Notes: generated by a model not told the origin, from the sequence alone. A stretch of DNA of 64,000 bases from Paenibacillus sonchi (GCF_016772475.1 NZ_CP068595.1:4960001-5024000), one strand, 5' to 3'; counted from the stretch's first letter, positions 52,489 through 61,910 are shown. Translations and numbers: made by a program.

Positions 52489-53535
52489 ATGATAGAGGAA
52501 AAGAAGAAACCGGTGCAAGAAATCGAACTTCCCCGTGATTGCACGTTCTCCCCTGAGGACTGGCGGGTACTGGCTGAATACTGGTATCCGGTGGCAATTG
52601 CGGACGAAGTACAGGACAAACCGCTGGCGGTGAAGCTGCTGGATATGAAGCTGGTGTGCTACCGCAGTGAAGGCAAGGTGGTGATCGCCCGTGATCTTTG
52701 CTTCCACCGGGGAGCGCCGCTGAGCAAAGGCTGGATGGAGAACGGAGAAATTGTCTGTCCGTATCATGGCTTCCGTTACAACTGTGAAGGCAAATGTACC
52801 GCTGTACCGGCCCATCCCAGCTCCAAAATCTCACCCAAGCTGAAGCTGATTGTCTATCCGGCGGTGGAGCGCTACGGCCTGATCTGGACCTGCCTGGGTT
52901 CTGCGGCGGAGCAGATTCCGGATTTCCCGGGCTGGGAAGACCCGGACTATATCAATATTTTGCCGCCGGGCTTCGATATTGCCGGTTCGTCCGGCCGCCA
53001 GATGGAGGGATTCCTCGACGTCTCCCATTTCGCTTATGTGCATACAGCCACCTTTGGTGACCGGAACAACACTGAGGTTCCACAGTACAAGGTCAGACGC
53101 GAGGGCAACGAGCTGGTCGCTGAATACTGGAGTACAGTAAGCAACTATGGAAAAGGCCAAGAGAACCCGGCACCGGAGGGCTTCATGTGGCTGCGTGAAT
53201 TCCGTGTGTTCCCGCCATTTGCGGCTTCCCTTACCGTGTATTTCCCGGACGAAGGCAGGCTCAACATTCTAAACTGTGCTTCCCCGGTATCCGCACGCTA
53301 TACGCGATTGTTCTGTCCGATTTCCAGAAACTTCGACAAGAGTGCGCCGGTCGAGGATACGATTAAGTTCAATCTGCAGGTCTTTGCAGAAGACGCGGAA
53401 ATGGTGGAGGCGCAGACCCCGGAGGATCTGCCGCTTGATCTGCAGGCCGAAGCGCATATCCCGGCTGACCGCACATCCATCGCTTACCGCCAGCTGCTGA
53501 CTGAACTGGGCCTGGGCCGGTCTTATACGTCATAA
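52489..53535 (+). CDS. Rieske non-heme iron oxygenase, alpha-type
   Basis: A 348-residue oxygenase. The Rieske 2Fe-2S ligands are Cys71 and His73 (DLCFHRG) and Cys90 and His93 (CPYHGF). The mononuclear iron site is in EGFLDVSHFAYVH (His180 and His185, with Asp177 bridging). This matches Rieske oxygenases that hydroxylate or demethylate ring compounds using electrons from a reductase. No ferredoxin or reductase gene is adjacent, so the electron source and substrate are unknown. GAGAGGTGAAACG precedes the ATG. Confidence 0.87.
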   Translation: MIEEKKKPVQEIELPRDCTFSPEDWRVLAEYWYPVAIADEVQDKPLAVKLLDMKLVCYRSEGKVVIARDLCFHRGAPLSKGWMENGEIVCPYHGFRYNCEGKCTAVPAHPSSKISPKLKLIVYPAVERYGLIWTCLGSAAEQIPDFPGWEDPDYINILPPGFDIAGSSGRQMEGFLDVSHFAYVHTATFGDRNNTEVPQYKVRREGNELVAEYWSTVSNYGKGQENPAPEGFMWLREFRVFPPFAASLTVYFPDEGRLNILNCASPVSARYTRLFCPISRNFDKSAPVEDTIKFNLQVFAEDAEMVEAQTPEDLPLDLQAEAHIPADRTSIAYRQLLTELGLGRSYTS

Positions 53536-53758
53536 ATAGTGGAGCATTCTATCACTTGGTACCCACAATCCCTTTCTGTATCTGTTCTCCGGAGCAGCGT
53601 GCGGGGAGGGTTTTTGTGTTTTCTACCGTCCACTGGAGAATGTAGGCCCATGTCTGATAAAATAGAAATGCAGATGGTAGAATGAATACACAATGATTCC
53701 AGACTGTACCGGCGGCGGCGCAATGCAGGACCGGCATCAACCCAAAGGAGACTTGATT

Positions 53759-54667
53759 GTGGACGAGAAATTGAAGCAGGCTTATGAAAGGTTGGGGGTT
53801 CCTGAAACCGTAACCAGAGAGGAATTGAACAAAAGGTTCGATCTGCTGCTAAGACGGCGGCGCTCCTTAACCACTGAAGCGGAAATTGCCGCCTATGAAG
53901 AGGAGTTTCAGGCCATCAAGTTTATTCTCGATGCGAGAGACCAGCAGGAAATTCAAGAGGCTGAAGACCAGCGGCTGGCCAAATACGGCAGTCTTGCGGG
54001 CGGAGCGCGTAAATGGGAACGCTTTATGCGGCTCTATAAGACCCACGTCATCATTTCCATTATCGCGGTAATCGTGCTTATCTTTGCCGGCAACGCGCTA
54101 TATAACAACTGGCAGCATAAAAAGTATCTGGCCACCCTGCCGCCGGTTGATGCGAAGATTATGTTCATAGGCAATTTCGGCGTGAAGGACGAAGACGGCA
54201 AAATGGATGCGCTGAACCAGGCGATCATCGAGCAGTACCCGGAATGGAAGCGGGTGGACAGCAGCATGGTCTATCTTCCCAAGACCGGCGAGGGCTCGGA
54301 TACCCTGGATATGAATTATTTGCAAAAAGCCGTAGTCGAGCTGGCAGCGAACACGCCGGATATTCTGATCCTCGATGAAGCTACGCTTGAATGGATCGGC
54401 AAGCAGGATGGATTTCAGAATCTGGAGCCCATTCTGGCGGATGGCAAGATTTCCAAAGACGATCCCCGCCTGAAGTGGGGAAAGGTGGGAGAGAGCACTG
54501 AGGAACAGCTGTACGCTGTTAACATCACGGACTCGAAGTTTGTGTCCTCCCTGCCGATCAACCATAACACCAAGTCTATTGAAATTGGAGTGCTGGGCGG
54601 GGATGAACCGAAGGAGAAAATCATTCAATTTGTGAAGCATATCGCCGAGGAGGGCGCAGCGCAGTAG
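53759..54667 (+). CDS. Uncharacterised membrane protein with J-like N-terminus
   Basis: About 302 residues from a GTG with AAAGGAG upstream. Residues 1-60 (LKQAYERLGVPETVTREELN) look like a shortened J-domain-like helical pair without the HPD motif. One membrane helix follows at about 94-116. The rest (about 200 residues) lies on the other side and has a periplasmic-binding-like pattern: DAKIMFIGNFGVKDEDGKMD, LILDEATLEWIGKQDG, and VNITDSKFVSSLP. I cannot assign a function. Similar single-pass proteins of unknown role occur in Paenibacillus. Monocistronic. Confidence 0.75.
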   Translation: MDEKLKQAYERLGVPETVTREELNKRFDLLLRRRRSLTTEAEIAAYEEEFQAIKFILDARDQQEIQEAEDQRLAKYGSLAGGARKWERFMRLYKTHVIISIIAVIVLIFAGNALYNNWQHKKYLATLPPVDAKIMFIGNFGVKDEDGKMDALNQAIIEQYPEWKRVDSSMVYLPKTGEGSDTLDMNYLQKAVVELAANTPDILILDEATLEWIGKQDGFQNLEPILADGKISKDDPRLKWGKVGESTEEQLYAVNITDSKFVSSLPINHNTKSIEIGVLGGDEPKEKIIQFVKHIAEEGAAQ

Positions 54668-54730
54668 GAGGCTTTGTTGCAGGAGTATTCCTGCAGCAAG
54701 TAATTGCATCCTCAATAGATGGATAACAAG

Positions 54731-54774
54731 AATGGCGGAACAGAAGGGCACAATGCCTTTCAAGTTCCGCCATT
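54731..54774. terminator. Bidirectional terminator before pdxK
   Basis: AATGGCGGAAC pairs with GTTCCGCCATT and encloses AAGGGCA/TGCCTTT with a CAA loop, giving a long two-part stem between convergent genes. Confidence 0.8.
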
Positions 54775-54854
54775 CTTTGTGTTCAAGCATCTGCCGCTGT
54801 GCGCTGAAGGATCAACTGCAGCAGGTGTACACCTTGCTATGTCTTGTCCCGGTA

Positions 54855-55667
54855 TTAACGCTCCAGCCGGTAGCCGCCGTGGAAGACAGGGCCGACATAT
54901 TGGTTAAACGCGTAGCCCCTGCGGATGGCAGCAGAGACGAAGTCCTTGGCTTTTACCACTGCATCATGCACAGACAAGCCGTTGGCCAGACCGCCTGTGA
55001 TGGCAGCGGCAAAGGTGCAGCCTGCTCCGTGGTTGTAGGCCGGTTCGATTTTGGCTGTTTCCAGCACAGTATATTCAGAGCCGTCAAAGAACACATCTAT
55101 GGCCAGATCGCCGCCCAGCGCTTTGCCGCCTTTGACGACAACATTTTGGGTGCCAAGCGCATGGATCAGGCGTGCAGCTTCTTTCATTTCGTCTATGGAC
55201 GTCAGCTTGCCCAGCCCGGACAACACACCGGCTTCGAACAGATTGGGTGTAGCCACTGTGGCGAGCGGCAGCAGCAGATCACGGATCGCATTTGCGCTCT
55301 CCGGATTCAGGACTTCATCTTCCCCTTTGCAGACCATAACCGGGTCAATGACTACGTTGGTCTGCAGATTCTCCTTGATCGCTTTTTCTGCCACCTTAAC
55401 GATATCCACACTGCCCAGCATGCCGGTCTTCATGGCATCGACAGGACCCCCTGCGAACACGGTTTTCAGCTGCTCTGCAACGATGGCCGCATCAATCGGA
55501 TAGACATTGTGATGCCAGCCGTTATCCGGGTCCATCGTAACAATAGTGGTCAAAGCGCTGAAGCCGTAGGTGCCATACTCCTCAAAGGTTTTGAGGTCGG
55601 CCTGGATGCCGGCGCCTCCGCTGGAGTCACTTCCGGCAATGGTTAGAGCTTTAATAATTTTTGACAA
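54855..55667 (-). CDS. pdxK: Pyridoxine kinase / hydroxymethylpyrimidine kinase family protein
   Basis: A 270-residue ribokinase-fold kinase. It has [20 protein letters not shown] at the N-terminus, [13 protein letters not shown] near 110, and the anion hole [12 protein letters not shown] near 215 with a Gly-x-Gly-Cys segment. The cysteine in place of the usual aspartate-preceding residue is characteristic of the Bacillus PdxK group, which phosphorylates pyridoxine, pyridoxal and pyridoxamine. It stands alone, away from thiamine genes, which favours the vitamin B6 role. Confidence 0.87.
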   Translation of the reverse strand: MSKIIKALTIAGSDSSGGAGIQADLKTFEEYGTYGFSALTTIVTMDPDNGWHHNVYPIDAAIVAEQLKTVFAGGPVDAMKTGMLGSVDIVKVAEKAIKENLQTNVVIDPVMVCKGEDEVLNPESANAIRDLLLPLATVATPNLFEAGVLSGLGKLTSIDEMKEAARLIHALGTQNVVVKGGKALGGDLAIDVFFDGSEYTVLETAKIEPAYNHGAGCTFAAAITGGLANGLSVHDAVVKAKDFVSAAIRRGYAFNQYVGPVFHGGYRLER

Positions 55668-55799
55668 AGCGAACGTCCCCTTCTGGTATATGAATAGATA
55701 AAGCTTGATTCAGGTAGAATCTTTTAAACTCTACGATATTATAACAAAAAACATTCCCGGTGTCCGCACTCCGGCAGGAGGTTGTACGCTAAGGTATGT

Positions 55800-55913
55800 C
55801 TATTTGCTGTCCAGGCTGCTTAACGCAAGCTTGATGGCCTTGTCATAACGGTAAGGCTCGGCACTGTCGCCGCCCATCCAATACACTGCAAGAAACTTGC
55901 CGCCCCGGAAGAT
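55800..55913 (-). pseudogene. Possible C-terminal gene remnant
   Basis: Within a 370-base gap the minus strand encodes FRGGKFLAVYWMGGDSAEP and a lysine-rich end in a frame with coding-like codon use, but its upstream part is not protein-like and no ribosome binding site is seen. I read it as the tail of a lost gene. The remainder of the gap, 55668-55799 and 55914-56037, holds only the leaders of the flanking genes. Confidence 0.25.
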
Positions 55914-56037
55914 ATGGGATATGGGTAAAAAAATAGAAGGGAAATGGAAACAGGCGGAAAGGGCGGTGGGTAGGAGGCGGGTTCTCACCGGAGCAAACTG
56001 CATATCCATATAGAAGCACAATGTTTAGGAGGCTGCC

Positions 56038-57149
56038 ATGATCGAAATCAGTTTATGCATGATCGTCCGCAACGAAGAGAACAGTCTGCCCCGCTGCCTG
56101 TCTTCCGCAGCATCCTTTGCAGATGAGATCGTTGTCGTAGATACGGGGTCGACAGACCGGACCAAGGAAGTTGCCGCGTCTTTTGGGGCGGTGATTTATG
56201 ATTTTACGTGGATCGAGGATTTCTCGGCGGCCCGGAACTTTGCCTTCAGCAAGGCCGCCAAGGACTATATCCTGTGGCTGGATGCCGATGATTACCTGAA
56301 GGATAAGGATCAGGAGCTTTTCAGAGGACTCAAAACCAGTCTTCCGGGACATGTGGACAGCGTAAATATGCCATATAATCTTGCTTTTGATGCTGCCGGC
56401 AATGTGGTGACCTCACTTCGCCGCAACCGGCTGGTCCGCCGCAGCTGCAATTTCAAATGGATAGGGCCGGTGCACGAACATCTGGAGGTGTACGGCCCAT
56501 CCTACAGCAGCGATGTCTGCATTACACACGAAAAAGACAAGGCCTACACGGACCGCAATCTGCGGATTTACCAGAAACGGGCCGCAGCCGGCGAAGCCTT
56601 CTCCCCCGGGACCAGTACTATTACGCGAATGAGCTGCGGGACCACGGGATGCATGAGGAGGCGTGCCGGTACTATACCCTTTTTCTGGAAGGGGGACAGG
56701 GCTGGATCGAGGATAATTACCAGGCCTGCCTGCGGCTGGCCGAATGCCAGGAACGGTTGGGGAACAGGGAGGAAGCTTTTCAGGCACTCTGCCGGACACT
56801 GAAGATCGATAAGCCGCGGGCGGAATTCTGCTGCAGACTGGGTGCCTGGAACCTGGAGAAGAATCAGCTGCATCAGGCCGTCTACTGGTATGAGCTCGCT
56901 GTGATGCTGCCCCGGCAGAATGACTCCATGGGCATACGCAATGAAAGCTACAGCACCTGGCTGCCGAATCTGCAGCTGGCTTTATGTTATGACCGTCTTG
57001 GACAGCACGAGAAGGCTAACCTGTTCAATGAAACGGCATTGCGTTATCATCCGGCCCATCCCAGCATGCTGTATAACCGGAATTATTTCAAAACCCTGCT
57101 CGGTGATAAATATGTCGCGCTGCAGCCCATTGCAGAGCAGGCAGAGTAA
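56038..57149 (+). pseudogene. Family 2 glycosyltransferase with TPR-like tail, frameshifted
   Basis: The first frame has ISLCMIVRNEENSLPRCLSS and DEIVVVDTGSTDRTKEVA, the GT2 donor site, and LWLDADDYL (DxD-like, about residue 82). It breaks at CCCCCGGG (56603-56610); one more C gives FSPRDQYYYANELRDHGM and the remaining 180 residues, which contain TPR-like helices. The restored length is about 370, usual for SunS-like and related glycosyltransferases of Bacillales. AGGAGG precedes the ATG. The acceptor is unknown. Confidence 0.8.
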
Positions 57150-57194
57150 GAGCGGTTAGAGAGGTGTCTTTGGACTGTACCCTCTGTGAAGTGA

Positions 57195-57380
57195 AGCGGA
57201 CAGAGCAGACGTTATTTTGCAGAAAAGTATTTATTTCCGGCGCTCGCGGACACAGAAGCCCTTATATTGTTCATTTGAGTCCAAAATGATGGGTAATGAG
57301 ATGTTTAGCGGATTCTCAGTCCGGATAATCTGCAGGACCCGCTGATCCGCCTCAGTAACGGATCTCCTGTCCTCAATAGA
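57195..57380. repeat. Dispersed intergenic repeat, copy 2 of 2
   Basis: Aligned with 1337-1520 over about 185 bases. It occupies most of the 346-base gap between the glycosyltransferase and SGNH hydrolase genes; the rest is the hydrolase terminator. Confidence 0.6.
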
Positions 57381-57400
57381 AAGTAATCGGCTGGTTTAAA

Positions 57401-57436
57401 AGAACCCGCTGCACGTCCGGATGTGCAGCGGGTTCT
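57401..57436 (-). terminator. Terminator of the SGNH hydrolase gene
   Basis: AGAACCCGCTGCAC and its exact complement form a 14-base stem with an 8-base loop, followed by TTTTAAA on the minus strand. Confidence 0.85.
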
Positions 57437-57495
57437 GCCTGTTCCATTAAATTCTGTTCCATTAAATAAGGGAACAGGCTGCCGGCGGCAATGGA

Positions 57496-58263
57496 TCAGC
57501 GGCCGTGCAGAGCCTGTCCCTTGCCGTCGAGCAGCAAATGGGGTTCGCTGCTGGAGAGAAACTCCAGCACCTTGTCATAGATAATGCGGTGCCCTGCCCG
57601 GTTGGGGTGGATCCCGTCACGGCAGATGAACTTTGTATAATCCGGCTGCTGAAGAAAAGCGCTCCGGACATCAATAATCTTTGTCTTGGTGCTCTCGGCG
57701 ACCCTGATAATGGTGGAATTGTACCGTTCCTGCCACCAGTAGATTTTGGTGACACTGCCGAGGAATTTCATAATGTTCGCTTCCGAAGCCGGATTGTTTC
57801 CGCTCACCCATTTGAAGTAGTTGTCCGCATTCAGCGGCGGCAGGCTCATCAGAATCGGCATAATCCCTTGGGTGCTCAGGAAGTCGATCATATCCCGGAG
57901 CATGCTTTCGAATGCCGGGAAATCGGTTTTGGGATTATGCTCAGCTTCAGGGTTATTCACAATCTCTTCCCAGTGGAAATCGCAGTCATTCCCCCCGTAT
58001 TCAATCAGCACCATATCCGGCTTCTCCTTCAGCACATCCCGTTTGAGATTGCCGAAGCCCTTGAGCAGCGTATTGCCGAATCTGGCAGTGTTGCGCAGCG
58101 CCCCCTTCAGCTTGCCTTGCAGCAGGGAGACATAATTGTCCTCCAGAATTACATATTTGCTTCTGGCCTCGTCATAGACTACACCCTTCGAAATGGAGTC
58201 TCCGCTCACCATATACTTATATTCAAGCTCTGCAGCCGCCGAATGATTTTCGATCTGATGCAT
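57496..58263 (-). CDS. SGNH/GDSL hydrolase
   Basis: A 255-residue esterase-fold protein with the family blocks in order: block I SGDSISKGV (serine near residue 21), block III EYGGNDCDFHW and block V CRDGIHPNRAGH with the catalytic aspartate and histidine. No signal peptide is evident. It starts at the ATG at 58263, with GGAGG seven bases upstream. Family members remove acyl or acetyl groups from lipids and sugars; between two glycosyltransferases it may act on a surface glycan, which is inference. Confidence 0.85.
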   Translation of the reverse strand: MHQIENHSAAAELEYKYMVSGDSISKGVVYDEARSKYVILEDNYVSLLQGKLKGALRNTARFGNTLLKGFGNLKRDVLKEKPDMVLIEYGGNDCDFHWEEIVNNPEAEHNPKTDFPAFESMLRDMIDFLSTQGIMPILMSLPPLNADNYFKWVSGNNPASEANIMKFLGSVTKIYWWQERYNSTIIRVAESTKTKIIDVRSAFLQQPDYTKFICRDGIHPNRAGHRIIYDKVLEFLSSSEPHLLLDGKGQALHGR

Positions 58264-58438
58264 GGCCACACCTCCGAAACTATATTGTACTTAATCTTAG
58301 TGTAAACCATTCATGAAGGCATTGCCTATGTATAAACGTCATTGGTTATGCGAACAAGCAGCTGCGAAATCCGCGATTCGGGCAGCAGCTGCTTCATTTT
58401 AGCTTCAGGTTAATGGCCTTTGCTTATTCTATATCCGG

Positions 58439-59514
58439 CTATCCGGCGCAATAAGGGGTCCGGGCTGGTTCATTATGGGGGATATTCTGCATGAACCGTA
58501 CGACAGCCTGCTCCATACTGTTAACACTATTATCCCAGGTCCAGGCCAAAGAATCAGCTTCACCTTGTTCAGCGAGCCGGGCTCTGAGCGCAGGATCAGC
58601 AATCAGGCGCAGCACATCCTGGGCCAGCCGGTTCTCATAACGGTAGGAGAGCAGGCAATTCTCCTCGTGGCGGGCATACTGGAGATTTCCCCGGAGTATA
58701 TAGACACTAGCGCTGCCCCGCAGCGCATGGCTTCCAGTCCCGGCAGGGAACCGGCATCGAAGGCACTGGCGCTGACAAAGATATCCGCCCCGTTATAGTG
58801 ATAACAGAGCTCTTCATCATTTTTCGGAGTGAAAAACCGGTATTTGCCTTCGGCCTTCATCCTCTGCAGGGATTCCGAGGAATAGAACTCATCCGGCGGG
58901 CAGATGAAGTTGATGTTCACCTGCGGGGCGTTATGCCTGACGATATCGAGCTGTTTCACCAAATAGCCCTGTTCACGGTGCGAGGCAAAGCCGTTCTCCT
59001 CCTTGCGCAGAATCGCCGTGATATTCAGCGGCTCCTGCAGCATGTGGCGGATATTCTGGTTTCGAAACCCTGTACTTATGCCGACCGGCACAATGCTCCC
59101 GGTAATTCCATGGCTCAAAGCAATTAATTCCTGCTGCCATTGTGACAAAACAAGCAGCTTGTCAGTGATATGATAAGAAGGAAAGGATACTTCATTCTCC
59201 GGCAGGAAGAGCGGCTCATAGCATAGAGACAGGCGGATATGCATACCTTTTCCCTGTTGGCTTGCCGCCTCGGACACGGGAACCGTTGTATAGAAATTGG
59301 ACACAATAATATCACTGACAGGGAAATCAGATTCTCGCAGCACAGTTTGGTCTGTAGTTAGTATGCTAGAATGGACCTCATAGGAAATGTCGCCCCCTAA
59401 TGGCATGAGGATCACAACATCATGACCCCGGGCGGCAAGCCCGTTGGTGAGTTCTACCAGCATACGCTGCGCCCCGCCATGGCATAAGGTGAGAATGGGA
59501 AATGTAAACCTCAT
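58439..59514 (-). pseudogene. GT4-type glycosyltransferase, frameshifted near the C-terminus
   Basis: From the ATG at 59514 the protein reads FPILTLCHGGAQRMLVEL, the donor-site loop of GT-B glycosyltransferases, and later YNGADIFVSASAFDAGSLPG with the conserved glutamate region ahead (LEAMRCGAALVS). The frame then breaks at CCCCGG (58689-58694); one more G restores YSGGNLQYARHEEN and a C-terminus ending at 58439, about 358 residues in all. This is the normal GT4 length. Substrate unknown. It is the third sugar-related gene in this stretch. Confidence 0.78.
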
Positions 59515-59653
59515 GAATGATCTCTTCCCTTCTACAATATAGCTGAAAATAGCAAACACTGGTTATGAATACTATTTTATTCAGCGAATGTTGAAGAGTG
59601 CCGGGACGGCAGCCTTAAAATTGTAACGGGTTCCCCAAAGAGGAGGCAGTAAA

Positions 59654-59942
59654 GTGAATGAGATTATTAGCGAATGTATGAGAAGAACTGCTGGAGTTAT
59701 TGCGGGAAGTAAGACGGGAGAGCCGGGCTGTAGTCAATGGATTAACCGAAAAGGATCTGGAACGGGTCGTCACCGTGCATTATCCTGAGAATTCAGAAAT
59801 GGAGAGTTACAGCTGGAGTATTCAAAAGATACTGATCGGTACGGCAGAGCATTATGCCTGCCATACCGGCCAGATTGTGTATCTCGCGAAATGGATGCAG
59901 GAAGAGGATGTGTATCTGCTGAACTGGAAGCACTACGACTGA
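59654..59942 (+). pseudogene. DinB/DUF1572-like remnant
   Basis: A GTG with AGGAGG seven bases upstream opens VNEIISECM, which soon leaves the frame of the rest. The second frame reads LREVRRESRAVVNGL and then WSIQKILIGTAEHYACHTGQ and IVYLAKWMQ, matching the C-terminal helices of DinB-fold proteins with the metal histidine. Total length is about 95 residues against about 160 for the family, so a central deletion as well as a frame change is likely. Its end overlaps the next gene's end by ten bases. Confidence 0.5.
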
Positions 59943-60778
59943 GGGCCTCTTAGTCGTTCCAGCAGCGCCACCGTTTCGCGGATTGCCGGGCCTTGAATAT
60001 CCTCCAGCGAGACATCGATCATCGGTTTGTGGGCCTGGAGCTTATTCAGGAACTCCGCAGTGTGGAACAATCCCCGGCCAGCCTGGCCATGGCGGATGCG
60101 GATTCCCTCGGCATACATATCCTTCAGGTGGGCCAAAATGATCCGGTCCCCGAACAGGCTGAAGGCGTCGTCCACAATCTCATCCTGGTTCTGGACATGA
60201 TCTCCGATCAAGTTGCAGGGATCGAAGACTACGCCAATTGCGCTGGAGGGGACTTCGTCGAGAATCCGGCGCACTTTGGCCGGAGTGGACAACGTATGGG
60301 TGCTTACGCCTTCCAGCCCGAGGAAGACTCCCCATTTTTCCGCTTCCTCGGCCAGCTCCTCGACCGTGGCCCGAAGGGTTTCCCAGCCCAGCTCCTCATA
60401 GCGGTAAGGCTCAAATTCGGCAAAAGTGGTCAAGGCTCCGGTCTCCGTAGCGACCATCGGTGCGCCGAACTGCCGGGCATAACGCAGATGCTCCTTGAAC
60501 CGCCCGATCTCCAGCCGGCGGATGGCCGGATCGGGATGAATCGGATTAATGTAACAGCCGAGCACACCGATGCGGATTCCCGCGCGGTCAAACTGTTCAG
60601 CGATATAATTGGCGAGGCCCGGGCTAAGCTTGCCGGTTGAGGTATCGATATCCTGTATAGCTTTGGACAAGGCCAGTTGGACGAAATCAATTCCATAGTC
60701 TTGAAGCGCGGCAGTCAGCTCTTTCAGGGGCAGACAGCCTGCGGTGTGGGCCAAAGTTCCGTAACGGATGGTAAACAT
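59933..60778 (-). CDS. Sugar phosphate isomerase/epimerase (TIM barrel)
   Basis: A xylose-isomerase-like barrel protein of 281 residues. Metal-ligand segments are GLEGVSTHTL (glutamate, about residue 150), VVFDPCNLIGD (aspartate, about 185) and LAHLKDMYAEG (histidine, about 215). Such proteins isomerise or epimerise keto sugars or act on inositol derivatives. The ATG at 60778 fits the family N-terminus (MFTIRYGTLAHTAG), but AAAAGGAG touches it directly, an unusually short spacing. It is divergent from an acetyl-xylan esterase with two operator-like repeats between, suggesting common control in plant polysaccharide use. Confidence 0.82.
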   Translation of the reverse strand: MFTIRYGTLAHTAGCLPLKELTAALQDYGIDFVQLALSKAIQDIDTSTGKLSPGLANYIAEQFDRAGIRIGVLGCYINPIHPDPAIRRLEIGRFKEHLRYARQFGAPMVATETGALTTFAEFEPYRYEELGWETLRATVEELAEEAEKWGVFLGLEGVSTHTLSTPAKVRRILDEVPSSAIGVVFDPCNLIGDHVQNQDEIVDDAFSLFGDRIILAHLKDMYAEGIRIRHGQAGRGLFHTAEFLNKLQAHKPMIDVSLEDIQGPAIRETVALLERLRGPQS

Positions 60779-60821
60779 CTCCTTTTGGAAAATAGCGATT
60801 TGTATTATTATTAACTTTATA

Positions 60822-60863
60822 TTAATAGCGCTTACAGTTACTTGCAATCATAAAGCGCTGACA
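60822..60863. promoter_or_regulatory. Two cre-like boxes between divergent sugar genes
   Basis: TTAATAGCGCTTACA (60822-60836, 13 of 15 cre positions) and CATAAAGCGCTGACA (60849-60863, 11 of 15) contain AGCGCTNACAG 27 bases apart, about 2.5 helical turns. CcpA or another LacI-type regulator could bind and control both genes. Confidence 0.5.
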
Positions 60864-60880
60864 GAATAGGAGAGTATGCA

Positions 60881-61852
60881 ATGAATACGATAGAGCTCCG
60901 CAAGCAGGAACTCGAGAACTGCCGTCCTGAACCGACACTGGAACAGGGAGTAGTCAACGAATTTTGGGATGGCATCCTTGCAGAGTATGCCCGCAAACCG
61001 CTGGAGATTATTTCTGTGCCCGAAGTGACGCCATATCCGGGAATGCGGGTAGACAAAGTCAGTTTCCAGAGCTTTGATGAAACAAGGGTCCATGCCTGGC
61101 ATATTCAGCCTGCACAGGCGGGGAATGGCGGGGGGCCGCTTCCTTGCATCATTACCTTTCCCGGCTATACCGGGGACAGGGGATATCCGGAGCGTTACGC
61201 TTCCTGGGTGCTGCTCGGCTATTCCGTTCTGGCCGTGGATGTGCGGGGACAACTGGGAGAGACCGGAAATCTGCTGCCCATGGAGAGCGGTGTGGCCAAG
61301 GGCTGGATTACGCAGGGACTGCTGGAGAAGGAACATTCTTATTATATGGCAGTGGCTATGGATACCGTCCGCGCAGTGGAAACGGCTGCGCAGCTTCCGG
61401 GCGTGGACCCGTCGCGCATCGCGATTACCGGCGGCAGCCAGGGCGGGGGCATTGCTCTGCTGGCTGGTGCCCTGAGCAGCAAGATCGCCGCTGTGGCTGC
61501 AGACATCCCCAATCTCTGCCGGCTGGATTTCGGCGTGCTGAATTCAACCAGCTCCCTGACCGAGATCGGCGCTTATGTGCGGCGTTATCCGGAGCATCTG
61601 GAGCGGGTGCTGGATACGCTTGCTTACTTCGATATCGTGAACCTTGCCCCGCGCATTACGGCCCCGGTTCTGATTTCTGTCGGCTGGAAGGATACCGTCT
61701 GCATGCCGGAAAGCGTATATGCCGCGTATAACCGCATAGAGTCGGATAAGCAGATTATGGATTATCCCTTCTCCGGGCATGAGGTTAGTGAATTTCATCT
61801 CCGCCAGAAGGTGTTGTTCTTACAAAAGCATCTGGGTCAGGCGGTACGCTAG
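60881..61852 (+). CDS. Acetyl-xylan esterase / cephalosporin-C deacetylase (CE7)
   Basis: A 323-residue CE7 esterase. It has the family's VDVRGQLGETGN (RGQ motif, about residue 120), the nucleophile ITGGSQGGGIAL (serine near 188), an aspartate in SVGWKDTVCMPES and the histidine-glutamate pair in FSGHEV near 305. It removes acetyl groups from xylo-oligosaccharides or similar sugars in the cytoplasm; no signal peptide is present. AGGAGAG precedes the ATG. Terminated by a strong hairpin. Confidence 0.9.
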   Translation: MNTIELRKQELENCRPEPTLEQGVVNEFWDGILAEYARKPLEIISVPEVTPYPGMRVDKVSFQSFDETRVHAWHIQPAQAGNGGGPLPCIITFPGYTGDRGYPERYASWVLLGYSVLAVDVRGQLGETGNLLPMESGVAKGWITQGLLEKEHSYYMAVAMDTVRAVETAAQLPGVDPSRIAITGGSQGGGIALLAGALSSKIAAVAADIPNLCRLDFGVLNSTSSLTEIGAYVRRYPEHLERVLDTLAYFDIVNLAPRITAPVLISVGWKDTVCMPESVYAAYNRIESDKQIMDYPFSGHEVSEFHLRQKVLFLQKHLGQAVR

Positions 61853-61881
61853 ACGAAGAAAGCTGTCTCCTGAGATCAACA

Positions 61882-61910
61882 AAGAGGCGCCCCCTGTGGG
61901 CGCCTCTTCT
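61882..61910 (+). terminator. Terminator of the esterase gene
   Basis: AAGAGGCGCCC pairs with GGGCGCCTCTT around a short loop, followed by CTT. Confidence 0.85.

Noticed and set aside
54732..55646. A 304-codon plus-strand frame
   Set aside because: It is antisense to the pyridoxine kinase gene, begins inside its terminator hairpin and shows no recognisable motifs.
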